From JAXLWB01 sp046328715 (GTDB lineage Bacteria; Chloroflexota; Anaerolineae; Caldilineales; Caldilineaceae): a stretch of DNA of 64,000 bases. Position 1 is the first letter of the stretch, and every line of letters begins with the position of its first letter. Below are positions 50,599 through 60,916 of this stretch, in pieces. The translations under genes were made by a program, and so were the position numbers. The notes beneath the pieces are model-generated. The model made no database searches. It worked only from the letters and a program-made list of their open reading frames with translations, and was not told the DNA's origin. The stretch is from the NCBI GenBank assembly GCA_046328715.1, contig JAXLWB010000003.1, positions 186,001-250,000 on the forward strand, in the 5' to 3' direction.

Positions 50599-51684
50599 TT
50601 ATTTGAGTTCAACTCGAAAAACGATTCCTTGTCCTCCTGTACCGGCGGTCACGCCACACCAGGCCATAACCTTACTGTTCTGCGCCCGGTGTAGACCACC
50701 CGAGGCGTGATTGGCGCTAATTACGGCATTGACCAACGCCTGATCGAGGGTTGTCGTGTTGATCACCACGACCTGTGAGGTCCCTGTGCTTTCGTCCAAT
50801 GAGGAAACTAACACATTCGATTGATCCAGCGTCAGCGTCACACCAGCCGGGCTACCCATGCGAATGTCTTTCGCAATTGCCTCACGGTGGCTGGAACGGG
50901 TGCTGTGAACTCCTTGCTTAATGCGGTAGACCGTGTCCGTTCCTTGATCGGTGACATAAACTCTTGTATCCGAAGCAACGGTGATACCAACCGGGTCAAC
51001 TAGCGGCGAGCCTTTGTCGAGCAGGGTTAAGCTGCCGCCGCTGGCGGGGATCTTCATAACAGCCGGCTGATTGTCACTCGGATCGACACCGGTGAAGTAG
51101 ATCATGTCAGCGTCATTTTCGGTCATTACAGTGATGCCACGCGGTGCTGTGCAGGCAGTTCCAGGAACCAGCACGGGAGTACCGCCACCAGCAGGCAAGC
51201 TAAAAATTCCACCTTGTTTACCGCTACAGGCAGTAACAACACTGCCACTTGCCGCCTGTGCATCAGGGCTCGTAGCACTGGTGTCAGCGATGTAGATTGT
51301 TTGTCCAGACTCGTTGATGGCGAGGCCAAAGGGCATCGTCAACGGGGCTCCCAGCGTGAGCGTCACCACTGTTCCACCCGTTGCTGGCACTCGGAAGACG
51401 CCCGCACCCTGGTCACTCATCGCTGTGAAGTAGAATGTATTGCCGTCCGCATCTGGGGTGGCATCCATTGGTGTATAGAAGCTGTCTGCGCTACCGCTAG
51501 CAGCTGGCTCAAAGCTAGCTACTACTTCATTGACCAGCGGGCGACCCCGGCTGATCATGGGCAGGAAGAGTTGCTGATCTACTTTTGGGCTGTCGGGATT
51601 CGAAGCTGCCTGGACAACCGTCAGGCTCGAACAGGCAAAGAGAGCAATGGAAAACAATCGGACAGAGAGGGTGAGGAGTTTCAT
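50599..51684 (-). CDS. Secreted six-bladed beta-propeller protein
   Basis: 361 residues from the ATG at 51684, which follows AAGGAAGG. A signal peptide (LLTLSVRLFSIALFACSSLTVVQAA) is followed by QQLFLPMISRG, a motif like that found at the C-termini of neighbouring secreted proteins. The rest shows NHL/SMP-30-like blades: GNTFYFTAMSDQGAGVFRVPATGG, GQTIYIADTS, ARGITVMTENDADMIYFTG, ITVASDTRVYVTDQGTDTVYRI. No catalytic or metal site is evident. It is probably an extracellular binding or structural protein. Confidence 0.75.
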   Translation of the reverse strand: MKLLTLSVRLFSIALFACSSLTVVQAASNPDSPKVDQQLFLPMISRGRPLVNEVVASFEPAASGSADSFYTPMDATPDADGNTFYFTAMSDQGAGVFRVPATGGTVVTLTLGAPLTMPFGLAINESGQTIYIADTSATSPDAQAASGSVVTACSGKQGGIFSLPAGGGTPVLVPGTACTAPRGITVMTENDADMIYFTGVDPSDNQPAVMKIPASGGSLTLLDKGSPLVDPVGITVASDTRVYVTDQGTDTVYRIKQGVHSTRSSHREAIAKDIRMGSPAGVTLTLDQSNVLVSSLDESTGTSQVVVINTTTLDQALVNAVISANHASGGLHRAQNSKVMAWCGVTAGTGGQGIVFRVELK

Positions 51685-51868
51685 GGGTACCTTCCTTTTT
51701 TGAAACGGACATGAACTGGGAACTGCAGATTGCGAATTGTGGATTACCCTACAACCCGCCATCGCTGGCTGAACTACTGCAAACTCTACTTCTTCTCTCT
51801 GTTCATAAATAAGTCTATGTACTGCTCACCCTTTGCTCATTTTCCGTTCAACAAGCTGCCCCTAACTG

Positions 51869-51932
51869 TAGCACAAGAAATATCTTGTGCGTTTTTGCAA
51901 ATGCATAACGCACAAGAAAATATCTTGTGCTA
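51869..51932. repeat. Pair of GCACAAGA palindromes
   Basis: Two nearly identical palindromes, 51871-51890 and 51910-51930 (GCACAAGAAATATCTTGTGC type), 19 bases apart. Each is a self-complementary hairpin. Confidence 0.75.
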
Positions 51933-51950
51933 CAAATTCTCATGTAACGA

Positions 51951-52018
51951 CCACGAAAAGCACGAAGGACACGAAAATGACTTGAGCCAAATTTTCGTGT
52001 CCTTCGTGCTTTTCGTGG
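51951..52018. repeat. 28-bp perfect inverted repeat
   Basis: Arms 51951-51978 and 51991-52018 are complementary with no mismatch over 28 bp, loop 12. The word CACGAAGGACACGAA recurs as a dispersed element in many bacteria. It ends 17 bases before the stop of the C25 protease gene and may end its transcript. Confidence 0.85.
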
Positions 52019-52035
52019 TTAAAACACTCTATCTG

Positions 52036-54828
52036 TTAGCGCACGACCAACGGCAGGAATAGTGACTTTTGTGCGTTCCCTTCGCTTGACTTATTGGCGA
52101 CCAATGCAAACTCAGTGAGATGGTCGGCCTGACAGGTGATGGTGTTGCTGGTGCCGTCGATCGTAGTCGAGACGGCTCGCCAACTGTGATCGCTCTCGTC
52201 GAGGTAGAGGCATTGCAGGCTGCTCTCGTTCAGCCCCGCCTGTTGCAGATCGCTGTCATTGTAGCTCAGGTTCATCTGATAATCCTGGTCAAAGTGACTG
52301 ACCTCGTTGCCATCCTCGTCATTGGCGTCGAGGGTAAAGCTGCGCAAAACCGCCAAGGTCGAAGATACGGGCAAGGTGGGGCTGATTTGCGTGGCATAGT
52401 AGAGCTTGATCTGCTTCTGGGTGGCACCAGCGGGGAAGTGGATGCCGAAGCGGCTCTCGCTGTCGCTCAAGTTACCACCCTGACCAGGCTGGATCGTGCC
52501 GCTAACTTTAGCAGGATGCAAACGGCGGCTGCGCACACCAGGATGGCTGGCGGTGACGAGCAAAGGCTGGCCAGGTGTCACGTTGCCAAAGGTCTTTACC
52601 GTTGCCTCGCCGTTGGCGATCAAGCCACGCCCTATCGGCTGACCACCCTGCTGTATCGTGATCAGCGTTCCGCTGATCGGATAGCGAATGTGAATCGTGT
52701 CAGTGGCAATCGGTGTCCAATCGAGGCCTCCGGGCAGAATGGTGGGGTAGGGATTGTCCTTCCACATTTCAAGGGTTGGGTCGCCAAAGACGTGGTAGAG
52801 GATCACATCATCGTCGGCGTCGTTGGCCGTCACCGAGCCGGCAGTTTGTGCTACGCCAACCTGGCTGACCAGATACTCTTTGCCATAGTTCAAGATGTCG
52901 CCCAGACGCACCTTAGAACCAGTCCCTTTACCAAAGCTGGGGACAAACTTAGGCCAGGTAGCGTCGAAGAGGCCACGTGTCAGGGCGCTGTTGGCCCAAG
53001 TTGGACTGTTGAAGGTATCGCCAATGATGCCGACCGCACCGCCATCTGCCCGCAGCAATTTCTCTGCCCAGTAGACATCGCTGTCCGACGTGCTGCTGTT
53101 GCCATCCGTCTCGTTGTCAAAGCGACCGCTCGAACAGTTGATGCTGTAGACGACTGGCAACAATTCCGTGTTGGTCAAACTGCCGATATTGCTGACGCTG
53201 AAACCGGGGTCGCCCCAGCCATTCTTGCTGCCGTGGTCACGATGCAGAATCAGGAAACGCCCCTCGTTAAAGGCATCAATTACATCGGTGGTACTGCCGT
53301 TCCAGGCGAAGCCGCTGCTGGCTCGCAAATCGACCGGGAGTTGGCTGCCATCGTAATAGTAGGTGGGGACGGTGCTGCGCGAGCCACTGTTGTAGTAGTC
53401 TGTCTTGCTCGGATTGCTGTGATGGCCAGTGTCGGTGGTATAGATGCGTTCGACATCGTACCCCTTGGTCAACAGAAAGTCGCGCACCATCTCCGACGTT
53501 TCGATAAAGCTGCGGTCATCGGTACCGTCTGCCGCAACTTCTGGTCGGCAACACTCGAAGTAGGAGGCAATGCTGACATTATTATAGAAGTCTGGATTGT
53601 GCGGCGGCGTCTGTTCGTAATTGACAATCTTATCGGCAATCTTCTGGGCGTCGGTCAAGGTATCGACCGAAATGCGCCCCAACGCCAGGTCGGGCATGAT
53701 GTCGAGATTGTCCATCAAGCTGTAGTCGAGGTCAGTCGAGGCTAGCGTCGTTGTAAAGGAAACTGAGCGATAGAAGGGCGAAATATGTTCAGCATCGCCG
53801 AACAGCAGCACGTACGAAGGACGGATCAGGCAGTTGTTAAACTGATTGCGGATATAGGCCTGAATGTCGGTTGTAGTTGTCCCCGCATCGCCGGGATCGC
53901 TGCCGGTTTCTATGACATGGGTCGTGATGCCCTTGGCCTGCTTCCAGGCAGCAAGCGAATCGGCTGCACTGCGAAAAGAGGGGTCAGTAATGATCAGATA
54001 CTCATAGCCGATACATGTCAAGATGGGTCCATTCGGATCAATATAGTTGTCTTTGTCAATCTCGATATGGTTGATGACAAAGTCGTATTTGTCCGGTGGT
54101 TCAAAGAGGCTGCGTGCCGCTGAGGGCAGAAAGTAACCTGAGCCACCTTCAAAGCGAATCTGAAAACTCACCTTATCGAAGAGTTCGATAATCTGTTGGC
54201 TCGCCTTGAATTGCCCGGCAGCTACGTTGATCTGTACCACGTCGAGATCACGCACGCGGCCCACCTTCGTCACCTGTACCACCTGGGCCGGGAAAGGTTG
54301 ATCACTGTTGTAGGCTTGGGCATCTTTGGTAAAGGGACGATCCGAAAAGTCGGGGTCTGGCTTCTCCTCGTCGAGTGGGCTAGGCTGGACAGGATAGAGC
54401 AGCCCGCTAAATGACTTGCGCACATGCGACTGCACCGCGCTCACCTGTACCTGTGCGCCATGCGGTACGCCCAACAAGCGCCGATAGACAGGAACATCCG
54501 GCTTGCCCGGTTGGCCGCTGTAAACATCGATGCCTTCGGTGAAGAGTTGAATGTATGGCTTATTGTCGCCGCCCTTAACCTGCAACTGACGCGGCGGCGG
54601 GAACTGAATGGTGGCGGCAAAAATGTGATTGTCTGACTGTTCGATATCGACTGAGATTGCCTGCAATTCGGCGCTGCGCTCAGTGATCTGCGTGGGGGAA
54701 GCTTGTTCTTGCACTGCGGCGTACATCGCGGGGGCGGGAGTCAAAACGAGTGAAACGATAGCAATGAGGGCGGCGATGAGCGAGGGTAGGCGGATTCGAT
54801 GGCCTGTAACGGAATGTGGGCTATTCAT
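52036..54828 (-). CDS. Gingipain-like (C25 family) secreted cysteine protease
   Basis: 930 residues from the ATG at 54828, preceded by AAGGAG. A signal peptide (about 15-38) is followed by a propeptide-like beta domain (to about 255). The caspase-like C25 domain is next: YLIITDPSFRSAADSLAAWKQ, VLLFGDAEH, catalytic His532 in LHRDHGSKNGW and nucleophile Cys565 in VYSINCSSGRF. An Ig-like domain (about 690-770) and a further beta domain end in SLFLPLVVR at the very C-terminus. It is likely secreted to degrade external protein or process surface proteins. Gingipains of Bacteroidota leave by the type IX system, which Chloroflexota lack, so another route is used. Confidence 0.88.
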   Translation of the reverse strand: MNSPHSVTGHRIRLPSLIAALIAIVSLVLTPAPAMYAAVQEQASPTQITERSAELQAISVDIEQSDNHIFAATIQFPPPRQLQVKGGDNKPYIQLFTEGIDVYSGQPGKPDVPVYRRLLGVPHGAQVQVSAVQSHVRKSFSGLLYPVQPSPLDEEKPDPDFSDRPFTKDAQAYNSDQPFPAQVVQVTKVGRVRDLDVVQINVAAGQFKASQQIIELFDKVSFQIRFEGGSGYFLPSAARSLFEPPDKYDFVINHIEIDKDNYIDPNGPILTCIGYEYLIITDPSFRSAADSLAAWKQAKGITTHVIETGSDPGDAGTTTTDIQAYIRNQFNNCLIRPSYVLLFGDAEHISPFYRSVSFTTTLASTDLDYSLMDNLDIMPDLALGRISVDTLTDAQKIADKIVNYEQTPPHNPDFYNNVSIASYFECCRPEVAADGTDDRSFIETSEMVRDFLLTKGYDVERIYTTDTGHHSNPSKTDYYNSGSRSTVPTYYYDGSQLPVDLRASSGFAWNGSTTDVIDAFNEGRFLILHRDHGSKNGWGDPGFSVSNIGSLTNTELLPVVYSINCSSGRFDNETDGNSSTSDSDVYWAEKLLRADGGAVGIIGDTFNSPTWANSALTRGLFDATWPKFVPSFGKGTGSKVRLGDILNYGKEYLVSQVGVAQTAGSVTANDADDDVILYHVFGDPTLEMWKDNPYPTILPGGLDWTPIATDTIHIRYPISGTLITIQQGGQPIGRGLIANGEATVKTFGNVTPGQPLLVTASHPGVRSRRLHPAKVSGTIQPGQGGNLSDSESRFGIHFPAGATQKQIKLYYATQISPTLPVSSTLAVLRSFTLDANDEDGNEVSHFDQDYQMNLSYNDSDLQQAGLNESSLQCLYLDESDHSWRAVSTTIDGTSNTITCQADHLTEFALVANKSSEGNAQKSLFLPLVVR

Positions 54829-55319
54829 GCAACGGTCTCCTTGGCAATTCACAACTTTGACAGCACTCAATTGTGCTGATTCATTGCCAGGATCATCGCG
54901 CTGGTTTTGAGGTGGAGATGGGAATTGCTGGGAGGAATTAACTCAGAATGCATCAAACAAAAGCAGACACAACAATTCTAAACCAACGAATAGATTACAC
55001 AAAGCTTACATAATCCCAACTTTTACCTCACCCTACGATTTTATTTTCGGACTATACTTGTCACAAGCGCGCTGAAATGACTACACCTTCTATTAACATT
55101 TATTTGAATATCGTTCTAAACCCTCGTTAACACAGCTATTGGTATGTTCTCCGCACATACCAAAGCCATTTTATTGAAGATTAACAGCCATGTGTCAATG
55201 CGCACAATGGTAAGTCCATTTAGAGCTCTTACCTAAGTCTTGCATGCGGGTAGTGTACCGTTCAATGAATGGACACGCTATTTAAGTGTCATATGTATAA
55301 GGTCATCAGTAACAAATTA
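54829..55319. other. Non-coding region upstream of the C25 protease
   Basis: AT-rich, no supported gene. It should contain the protease promoter. The only symmetric site is GGTATGT (55141-55147) facing ACATACC (55155-55161), an operator or small hairpin candidate. Confidence 0.45.
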
Positions 55320-55376
55320 AGCATTTACAGAGGTTGTCAAATCTGGGGAGAGCAGACAAGCCTGTAAAATGAAAGG

Positions 55377-56730
55377 ATGAGCGAACCAGAAAAAGAAAAT
55401 AAAACTAAAAAAGCAAGCAGTGTGCGACACACGCGAGCGGTTCAGCGTGATCGGAGCAAACGGTTGAGCAGCGAATTGCCAGATGAACAAGTGGTGAACG
55501 GCTCCACGCGATTGTGCATCCAGCGACCCTGGCGCAAATCGCTGCATGTATTTAGGTTACGCTTGGGCTGCGTGCCCGCATCCTGACGTTACCTGTGATG
55601 ATGGCCTTAGTATTGAGTCTGCTCTGGCAGCAAACCGGCAGCATTCCGGCAAATGGTGCGACTGGTGCACGAAGAATGTGCTTCGTGGGTCGCCCCCTTA
55701 CAAGGCTTTCTTAACGCAACAAGCACTCTCGACTCGCTTGCGTATGTTGCCAGCAGAGCTGTTTCGCAAGTTCTGCTTGACATTGCCCTGACTGGCAAAA
55801 CGCAGTTTGGAACGCAGCCGCCCCTTACCCGCTGAACTTGCCTGGGCGAAAAGGCAATACACTCAGGTTTGCGCCTGCGATGGCTCAACTCTGGATGCAC
55901 TCTTTGTGCAAGGTCGGGCCGTTGCAGGAGAATGAAAAGAATCCATTGGCGGGACGCATGTTAGCGATTCCTGGATATCGTCACTCGCCTGCCTACCCAG
56001 GTTTGGCGAAGAAGATGCACAAGCGCATGACCAAAGCTTTTCGACAAAGTGCGCTCCCATCTGCTCACAGGCAGCCTGCTCCTCATTTTCGATTTGGGTT
56101 TCACCAATCTCACTTTCTTTCCGCCAACGGTGAACAAGGTGTTCTTTTCATCACACGCGCCAAGAGCAATCTGGCATTCCAGGGGAATCGTTGCTGCTCA
56201 AAACTGCTGTGGTGCATTGACCAAATGGTTGGATTGGACAATGACCGCCAGCAAGTGCGCCTGATTCAATTTATCACGGCAAGTGGTATCGTTATCTCAC
56301 CAACGACCTCGATGCATCGCATCTTCCCGTTGAGTATGCCGTGGCTCTTACTGGCAACGCTGGCGAATTGAAGATGCCTATGCCATTGTCAAACGCCTGC
56401 TCGGTTTAGCTTTCATTGTTCGGCTCAGAATGCTGTACAAATGCAACTCTGGGCGACCTGATTTATGCGGTTCTGTTGACCTGACTGACCAAGTCGCTCA
56501 GCAACTCAACAAACCCTTTGCTCGCATTTCTATGGAGATGGTCTATCGCTCGCTTCCTTTCTTTGCTAGGACTCATCACAAGGGGAATGCCGACAACCTG
56601 ATTGATTATCTTGTTGCCAATGTCAAACGCCTGGGCATTCTTAAATCTATCATCCGTTCTGACCAACCGTCAACTCTTCTCCTCAAGTTGACAATCGCTC
56701 TAAACGCTGACTTGTCACCAATGGTATAAG
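55377..56730 (+). pseudogene. Decayed IS4-family transposase
   Basis: Several frames must be joined to recover one transposase. It begins MSEPEKENKTKK, continues through HEECASWVAPLQG and VNKVFFITRAKSNLAFQ, and reaches the Y-(2)-R-(3)-E-(6)-K signature YWQRWRIEDAYAIVK near 56350-56395, with a one-base deletion just before it. The tail LTDQVAQQLNKPFARISMEMVYRSLPFF follows near 56480-56570. At least four shifts or stops are present, so it is dead. AGGTTG appears near both ends (about 55331 and, inverted as CAACCT, about 56775), possible remains of terminal repeats. Confidence 0.8.
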
Positions 56731-56813
56731 GTTGAACCGGTATGGCAACGTTATTTCCGTAAGAGGCTCTGTCGCAACCTTGTGTCAAAGGAGCAACAGC
56801 ACAAGGTAAAAGT

Positions 56814-59020
56814 GTGAACTTCCACCGCTTCTGGCCCCATTGGTGGGACGCAGCGTAGCGGCCCTGCTACTATTAATGTCAGTGCTTTTGTTCAACATTC
56901 AAGCGGTGCAAGCAGACGGCGAGCCAACCTTGAGCATTCCGACCACTACCCAGAATGTAATGAATAACAGCACCTTTACGGTGCCAAATGGTTCTGCCAA
57001 TGCCGAAAGCAATGATATCTCGGCGCTGAGTTTTTCGCTGGATTTTGACTCGACCTGTCTGACTTTCGACAGTGTGACGGATGGCAACACAGACGGTATT
57101 CCCGATGCGGTGACTGGCTTGCCAAGTGGTTATGTGACGATAGTAACGTATGACGGAAACGATAAAATCAACTTTACCTTGAACGATCAGGAACAGCCGC
57201 AAACGGAATTGAGCGATGGCGTTTTGGTGACCTTCGAATTTGGTGTCCAGTCGAGTTGCCGGACTACAGATGGCACGCAGCCCGAAGTCACTTTCGCCTT
57301 TACCTCTTCTACATATGGTAATGTCCTAGGCGCAGCAGTCATTGGCTTGGCAACGGATGGCACCTATACGCTCCGCTTTGACGCCTATCCAATCGATGCT
57401 GCCATGAGTCAGACCGCTATTGATGAGAACGTCGCACTTGGCACAACCGTAGGCACGTTCACCAGTAGCAGCTGATCCAGATATGGCACCGGATCCCTTG
57501 GGCGACACCCACACCTATAGCTTGGTCAGTGGCAATAGGCAGTGATAATACCGGCTCGTTTGTGATCGAAGGCGCGGCATTGCCAATCAACGCCGCCTGG
57601 AACTACGAATTAAAATCCAGCTAATACTCCGTGCGTGTGCGCACCACCGACAGCTATGGTGGCTCGTATGAAGACGCATTTACGATCACGGTCAACGATC
57701 TAAATGAAGCACCCACCAGTCTCACGATCAATCAAAGCAGTGTCAATGAAAACGCAACAACCAACACAAGTCGTTGGCAGTTTAGTCGATTGATCCCGAT
57801 GCAGGAACAACTGCGACCTATAGTCTCGTCGCTGGTGTAGGCAGCACCAACAATGCGGCATTTAACATCAGTGGCACCGACTTGCAGACAAGTGAAATCT
57901 TCAACTACGAAAACAAGAATAGCTACACCCTGCGGCGCGTCACTGACAATGGTACCCCTGGCCTTACGCTAGAGACGATCTTCACCATTCGTGTGAAGAA
58001 TGTAAACGACACGCCAGTAGCCGTTGCCGATGAAATCAGTCCAACGCTCCAGGTAATCTCCGAAGCGACCGATATCTTTGTCCTGACCATTAATGATACA
58101 GACCAGGATATCAACGATGTCCTTACTGTGGCCTCGGTAACCACTCCGACGACTGGAAGTGGCACAGTGGGCAACTTGGGCAGCGCAGTTCGTTACACGC
58201 CTACTGCAAACTTCAATGGCCCAGTCATCTTCCCTTACACTGTCAGTGACGGGCAAGCGGCGAGCACTAGTGCCAATGTCACCCTTCAGGTTGTCGCCAA
58301 TGATGCACGCGGCGATTGCAACTCAGATAGTGCACTCAACGCCGGTGATTTTCCCGCCTTTGTACTCGAAATCAACGATGGCGATGACGCATCGCCCTGG
58401 TATGACATCTACATCAGTGGCTTCGCCGGTAGCCCATTGGGTTGCGATGCCAATGCGAACAAAAGCGTTACCATCGCCGACCTATCCTGTGCAGTCTTGG
58501 TCTCCTTTGGCAACACCACATGCACCACATCGCCAGCCCTCGCCGCGAACGACTCTGCAAATGCGAAGTTAGCCATTGACCAAAATTTAGTCGGCGTGCT
58601 CGACAGTACAGTAAATGTACCGATTCGCTTGACTACTAATGAACAGCATGTGGCCGCCGCCAACTTTGCATTGAGCTTCGACAAGGAACAGCTAACCTTT
58701 GATCCGACCGATGCCGACCAAAACGGATTACCCGGAGAGGTGGTCAACTTCAATACTCCAGCCGGGATGGTCACCACAGCACACTACAACGCAGCCGCCA
58801 ACCGCTTGGAACTCACGATCTATGCTGTAACCATGCCGATGCCAACCCTGAGTGATGGTATGGTGGCCGAGGTGACTGAAAGTCAACCCAGAGGCCTGAC
58901 CGAAACACCCTTGACCTTGCTTCAAAGTTCACTAGGCAGCGATCAGTCAATCAACGTTACAGGTGATAGTCGGCAGATCACAAGAATCATCCAATCTTCC
59001 TCCCGTTGCTGAATCGCTAG
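56814..59020 (+). pseudogene. Broken cohesin/cadherin/dockerin surface protein
   Basis: One long secreted protein split by frameshifts. In order: a signal peptide (LLLLMSVLLFNIQAVQA), a cohesin-like domain (DISALSFSLDFDSTCLTFDS, DGIPDAV), two cadherin-like repeats (AIDENVALGT, ITVNDLNEAP), a third (VKNVNDTPVAVADE), a dockerin-like calcium pair (GDCNSDSALNAGDF and GCDANANKSVTIADL), then a second cohesin-like domain. Breaks lie near 56830, 57470, 57530, a stop at 57622, and 57765-57790; one more near 58993 hides the end. With that shift the C-terminus reads IFLPLLNR and stops at 59020. The pieces 56840-57475 and 57882-59012 remain open. Confidence 0.78.
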
Positions 59021-59129
59021 TTGGTTTTACACAACCAAACGTTCTGGCATTTGAGCGAGGACTCAAGATGCCGTTTCTTGGTTTGCTGGCGAGATCCTTT
59101 CTACCTGAATCCTGGTTTCGAGTGCTTCA

Positions 59130-60752
59130 ATGGTCGCTTTCCGAGGGTGTTTGGTACACCGCAACGCTACCTCGTCGGTGCTTGTTCTGATCTATGGGTT
59201 GTTGCTGAGTCTCCTACTCCTGGCATTTCAACTCATACGCAATCCAGTCCTCACGCTTCAACCGATGCGCAGGAGAGTCGAAAACCGGAATGCATCGGCG
59301 ATCAATGCGACCAGAACACCTGCTATCTTTGTCCAAGGCGGGCTCGAAGCTTCGGTGGGCAGCCTGATCGATGTCCCCATCGCATTTGATAGTGCCGGTC
59401 AGCATGTGGCCGCACTCAGTTTCTCGCTCAACTATGAAGATGCGTGTCTCTCGCTTGACCCAAGCGACTTGGATCACAATGGTCTGCCCGATGCGATTAC
59501 GATAGATGCACCAGCCCAATTTTTTCCTTCTATCACCATCAACCAGGACGATCAGCCAGGACGAATGAACGTGGTTCTCGCTGACTATATTGCGCCGCTT
59601 GCGGCATTACGCGATAGTGCAGCGCTGATGATCTTCCAGTTTCGCATTGTTTGTCCCTTGGCACCGGGTCTGACGCATGAAGCACTGGTTGGCTTTGCTG
59701 CCGCACCGGCGGTCGGTTTCAGCGATGGCACAGGCCATGATCTGCCTGGCGTCGCTCGGGATGGAGCTGTCCAGGTGATTGGCACCAACGCCACGGTTAC
59801 AGCCACTCCAACCCAGACCTCTCCACCGCTGGCCACATCGCCCACTCCCACCGCAATTGCAACGACACCCAGCACACCCATCCCCACACCCGTGGTAACG
59901 CTAGAGACCACCATCTGGCCAGAGCAACTCACACCGACCGATCGAAATGTGATTGTGATCTTGGACTACGTGATCCTCAACCCAGCGAATATCATCTTAC
60001 TCACGATCCCAGTTCCCACACACACCTATTTTGATGAGACAGCCAGCACGATTGGCTGGCATTGTGGCAGCGAACTGATCAACAAACAATGTCAGTATAC
60101 GCTTTATGAGACAACCCGCCCCCATCGTCTAAGCGGGCGTATCTACTTCGCAGTAGGGTTAAACTGGCCACTGCCAGCGAGCGCGACACAGATTGAGTTT
60201 GCCGTCTCGCTGAAGGCAAATGGAACAGTGACAATCTCGGCGCAACAATGGGTAGTGCCAATCCATACGGATGAAGCTATGCCTACGCCCAACATGCTTC
60301 AACTCAGCCTATTTACCCACGCCTCGTATGTGGTAGCTGGGCGTGATAGTCAATTGCGCTACAGCTTGAACTATACCAACAGCAGCCCAAGTACCTTGTC
60401 GGGAGTAACCTTTCACCTGATTCTTCCCCCAGCAGCAAAGCTTCACCAGTCGACTGGCGAGCCACAAACGTGGATTTGTTCGCCAGAAACCGAGCCCCAA
60501 CAGGAATGTACCTTTGTGCTGAAGACGCTTGCCCCTGCCGGTACAGGACAAATCCACTTCATCGTGGATTTGGATCTATTCTCGCGCATGACGGAGATAA
60601 GTGCTCTAGTGCTCGTTGTCTATGTGAGCCAACAGGACAGACTTTTGAGTAGTGACCTGTCGATTGTACCGATTCAATATTTGGAGGAACCGACGATAAG
60701 GAAACTGTATCTGCCCTATATATCCGGTGGGGAATTGTTCAATCGCCAGTGA
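59130..60752 (+). CDS. Cohesin-like surface protein with Thr/Pro linker
   Basis: 540 residues. A hydrophobic segment (SVLVLIYGLLLSLLLLAFQL, about 16-35) is a signal or anchor. A cohesin-like domain follows (about 60-215: GQHVAALSFSLNYEDACLSLDPSDLDHNGLPDAI), close in wording to both cohesin-like domains of the broken gene just upstream. Then a Thr/Pro linker (about 218-250), two Ig-like/DUF11-type beta domains, and a C-terminus containing KLYLPYISGG. The start is uncertain: no ribosome site precedes the ATG at 59130, and a TTG or GTG start within the next 20 codons is possible. It is probably a cell-surface adhesin or scaffold. Confidence 0.68.
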   Translation: MVAFRGCLVHRNATSSVLVLIYGLLLSLLLLAFQLIRNPVLTLQPMRRRVENRNASAINATRTPAIFVQGGLEASVGSLIDVPIAFDSAGQHVAALSFSLNYEDACLSLDPSDLDHNGLPDAITIDAPAQFFPSITINQDDQPGRMNVVLADYIAPLAALRDSAALMIFQFRIVCPLAPGLTHEALVGFAAAPAVGFSDGTGHDLPGVARDGAVQVIGTNATVTATPTQTSPPLATSPTPTAIATTPSTPIPTPVVTLETTIWPEQLTPTDRNVIVILDYVILNPANIILLTIPVPTHTYFDETASTIGWHCGSELINKQCQYTLYETTRPHRLSGRIYFAVGLNWPLPASATQIEFAVSLKANGTVTISAQQWVVPIHTDEAMPTPNMLQLSLFTHASYVVAGRDSQLRYSLNYTNSSPSTLSGVTFHLILPPAAKLHQSTGEPQTWICSPETEPQQECTFVLKTLAPAGTGQIHFIVDLDLFSRMTEISALVLVVYVSQQDRLLSSDLSIVPIQYLEEPTIRKLYLPYISGGELFNRQ

Positions 60753-60916
60753 CCAAATACAACCTGCGTCAATGACAAAACCAAGAACATCATCAAAGTA
60801 TCGTCAGGGAGGCGTATCTTCATTTCACTTTTGGCTCTTGCACTAATAGACTTGGTGCTGTAAGATGCTAGAAAATCCTACTTGCATAAATTCAATAATT
60901 ATCAACGGAGCCCCAA

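Noticed and set aside
52120..53745. 541-codon open frame on the plus strand
   Set aside because: It is antisense to the C25 protease, whose active-site motifs and signal peptide are clear; its own translation has no recognisable domains or ribosome site.
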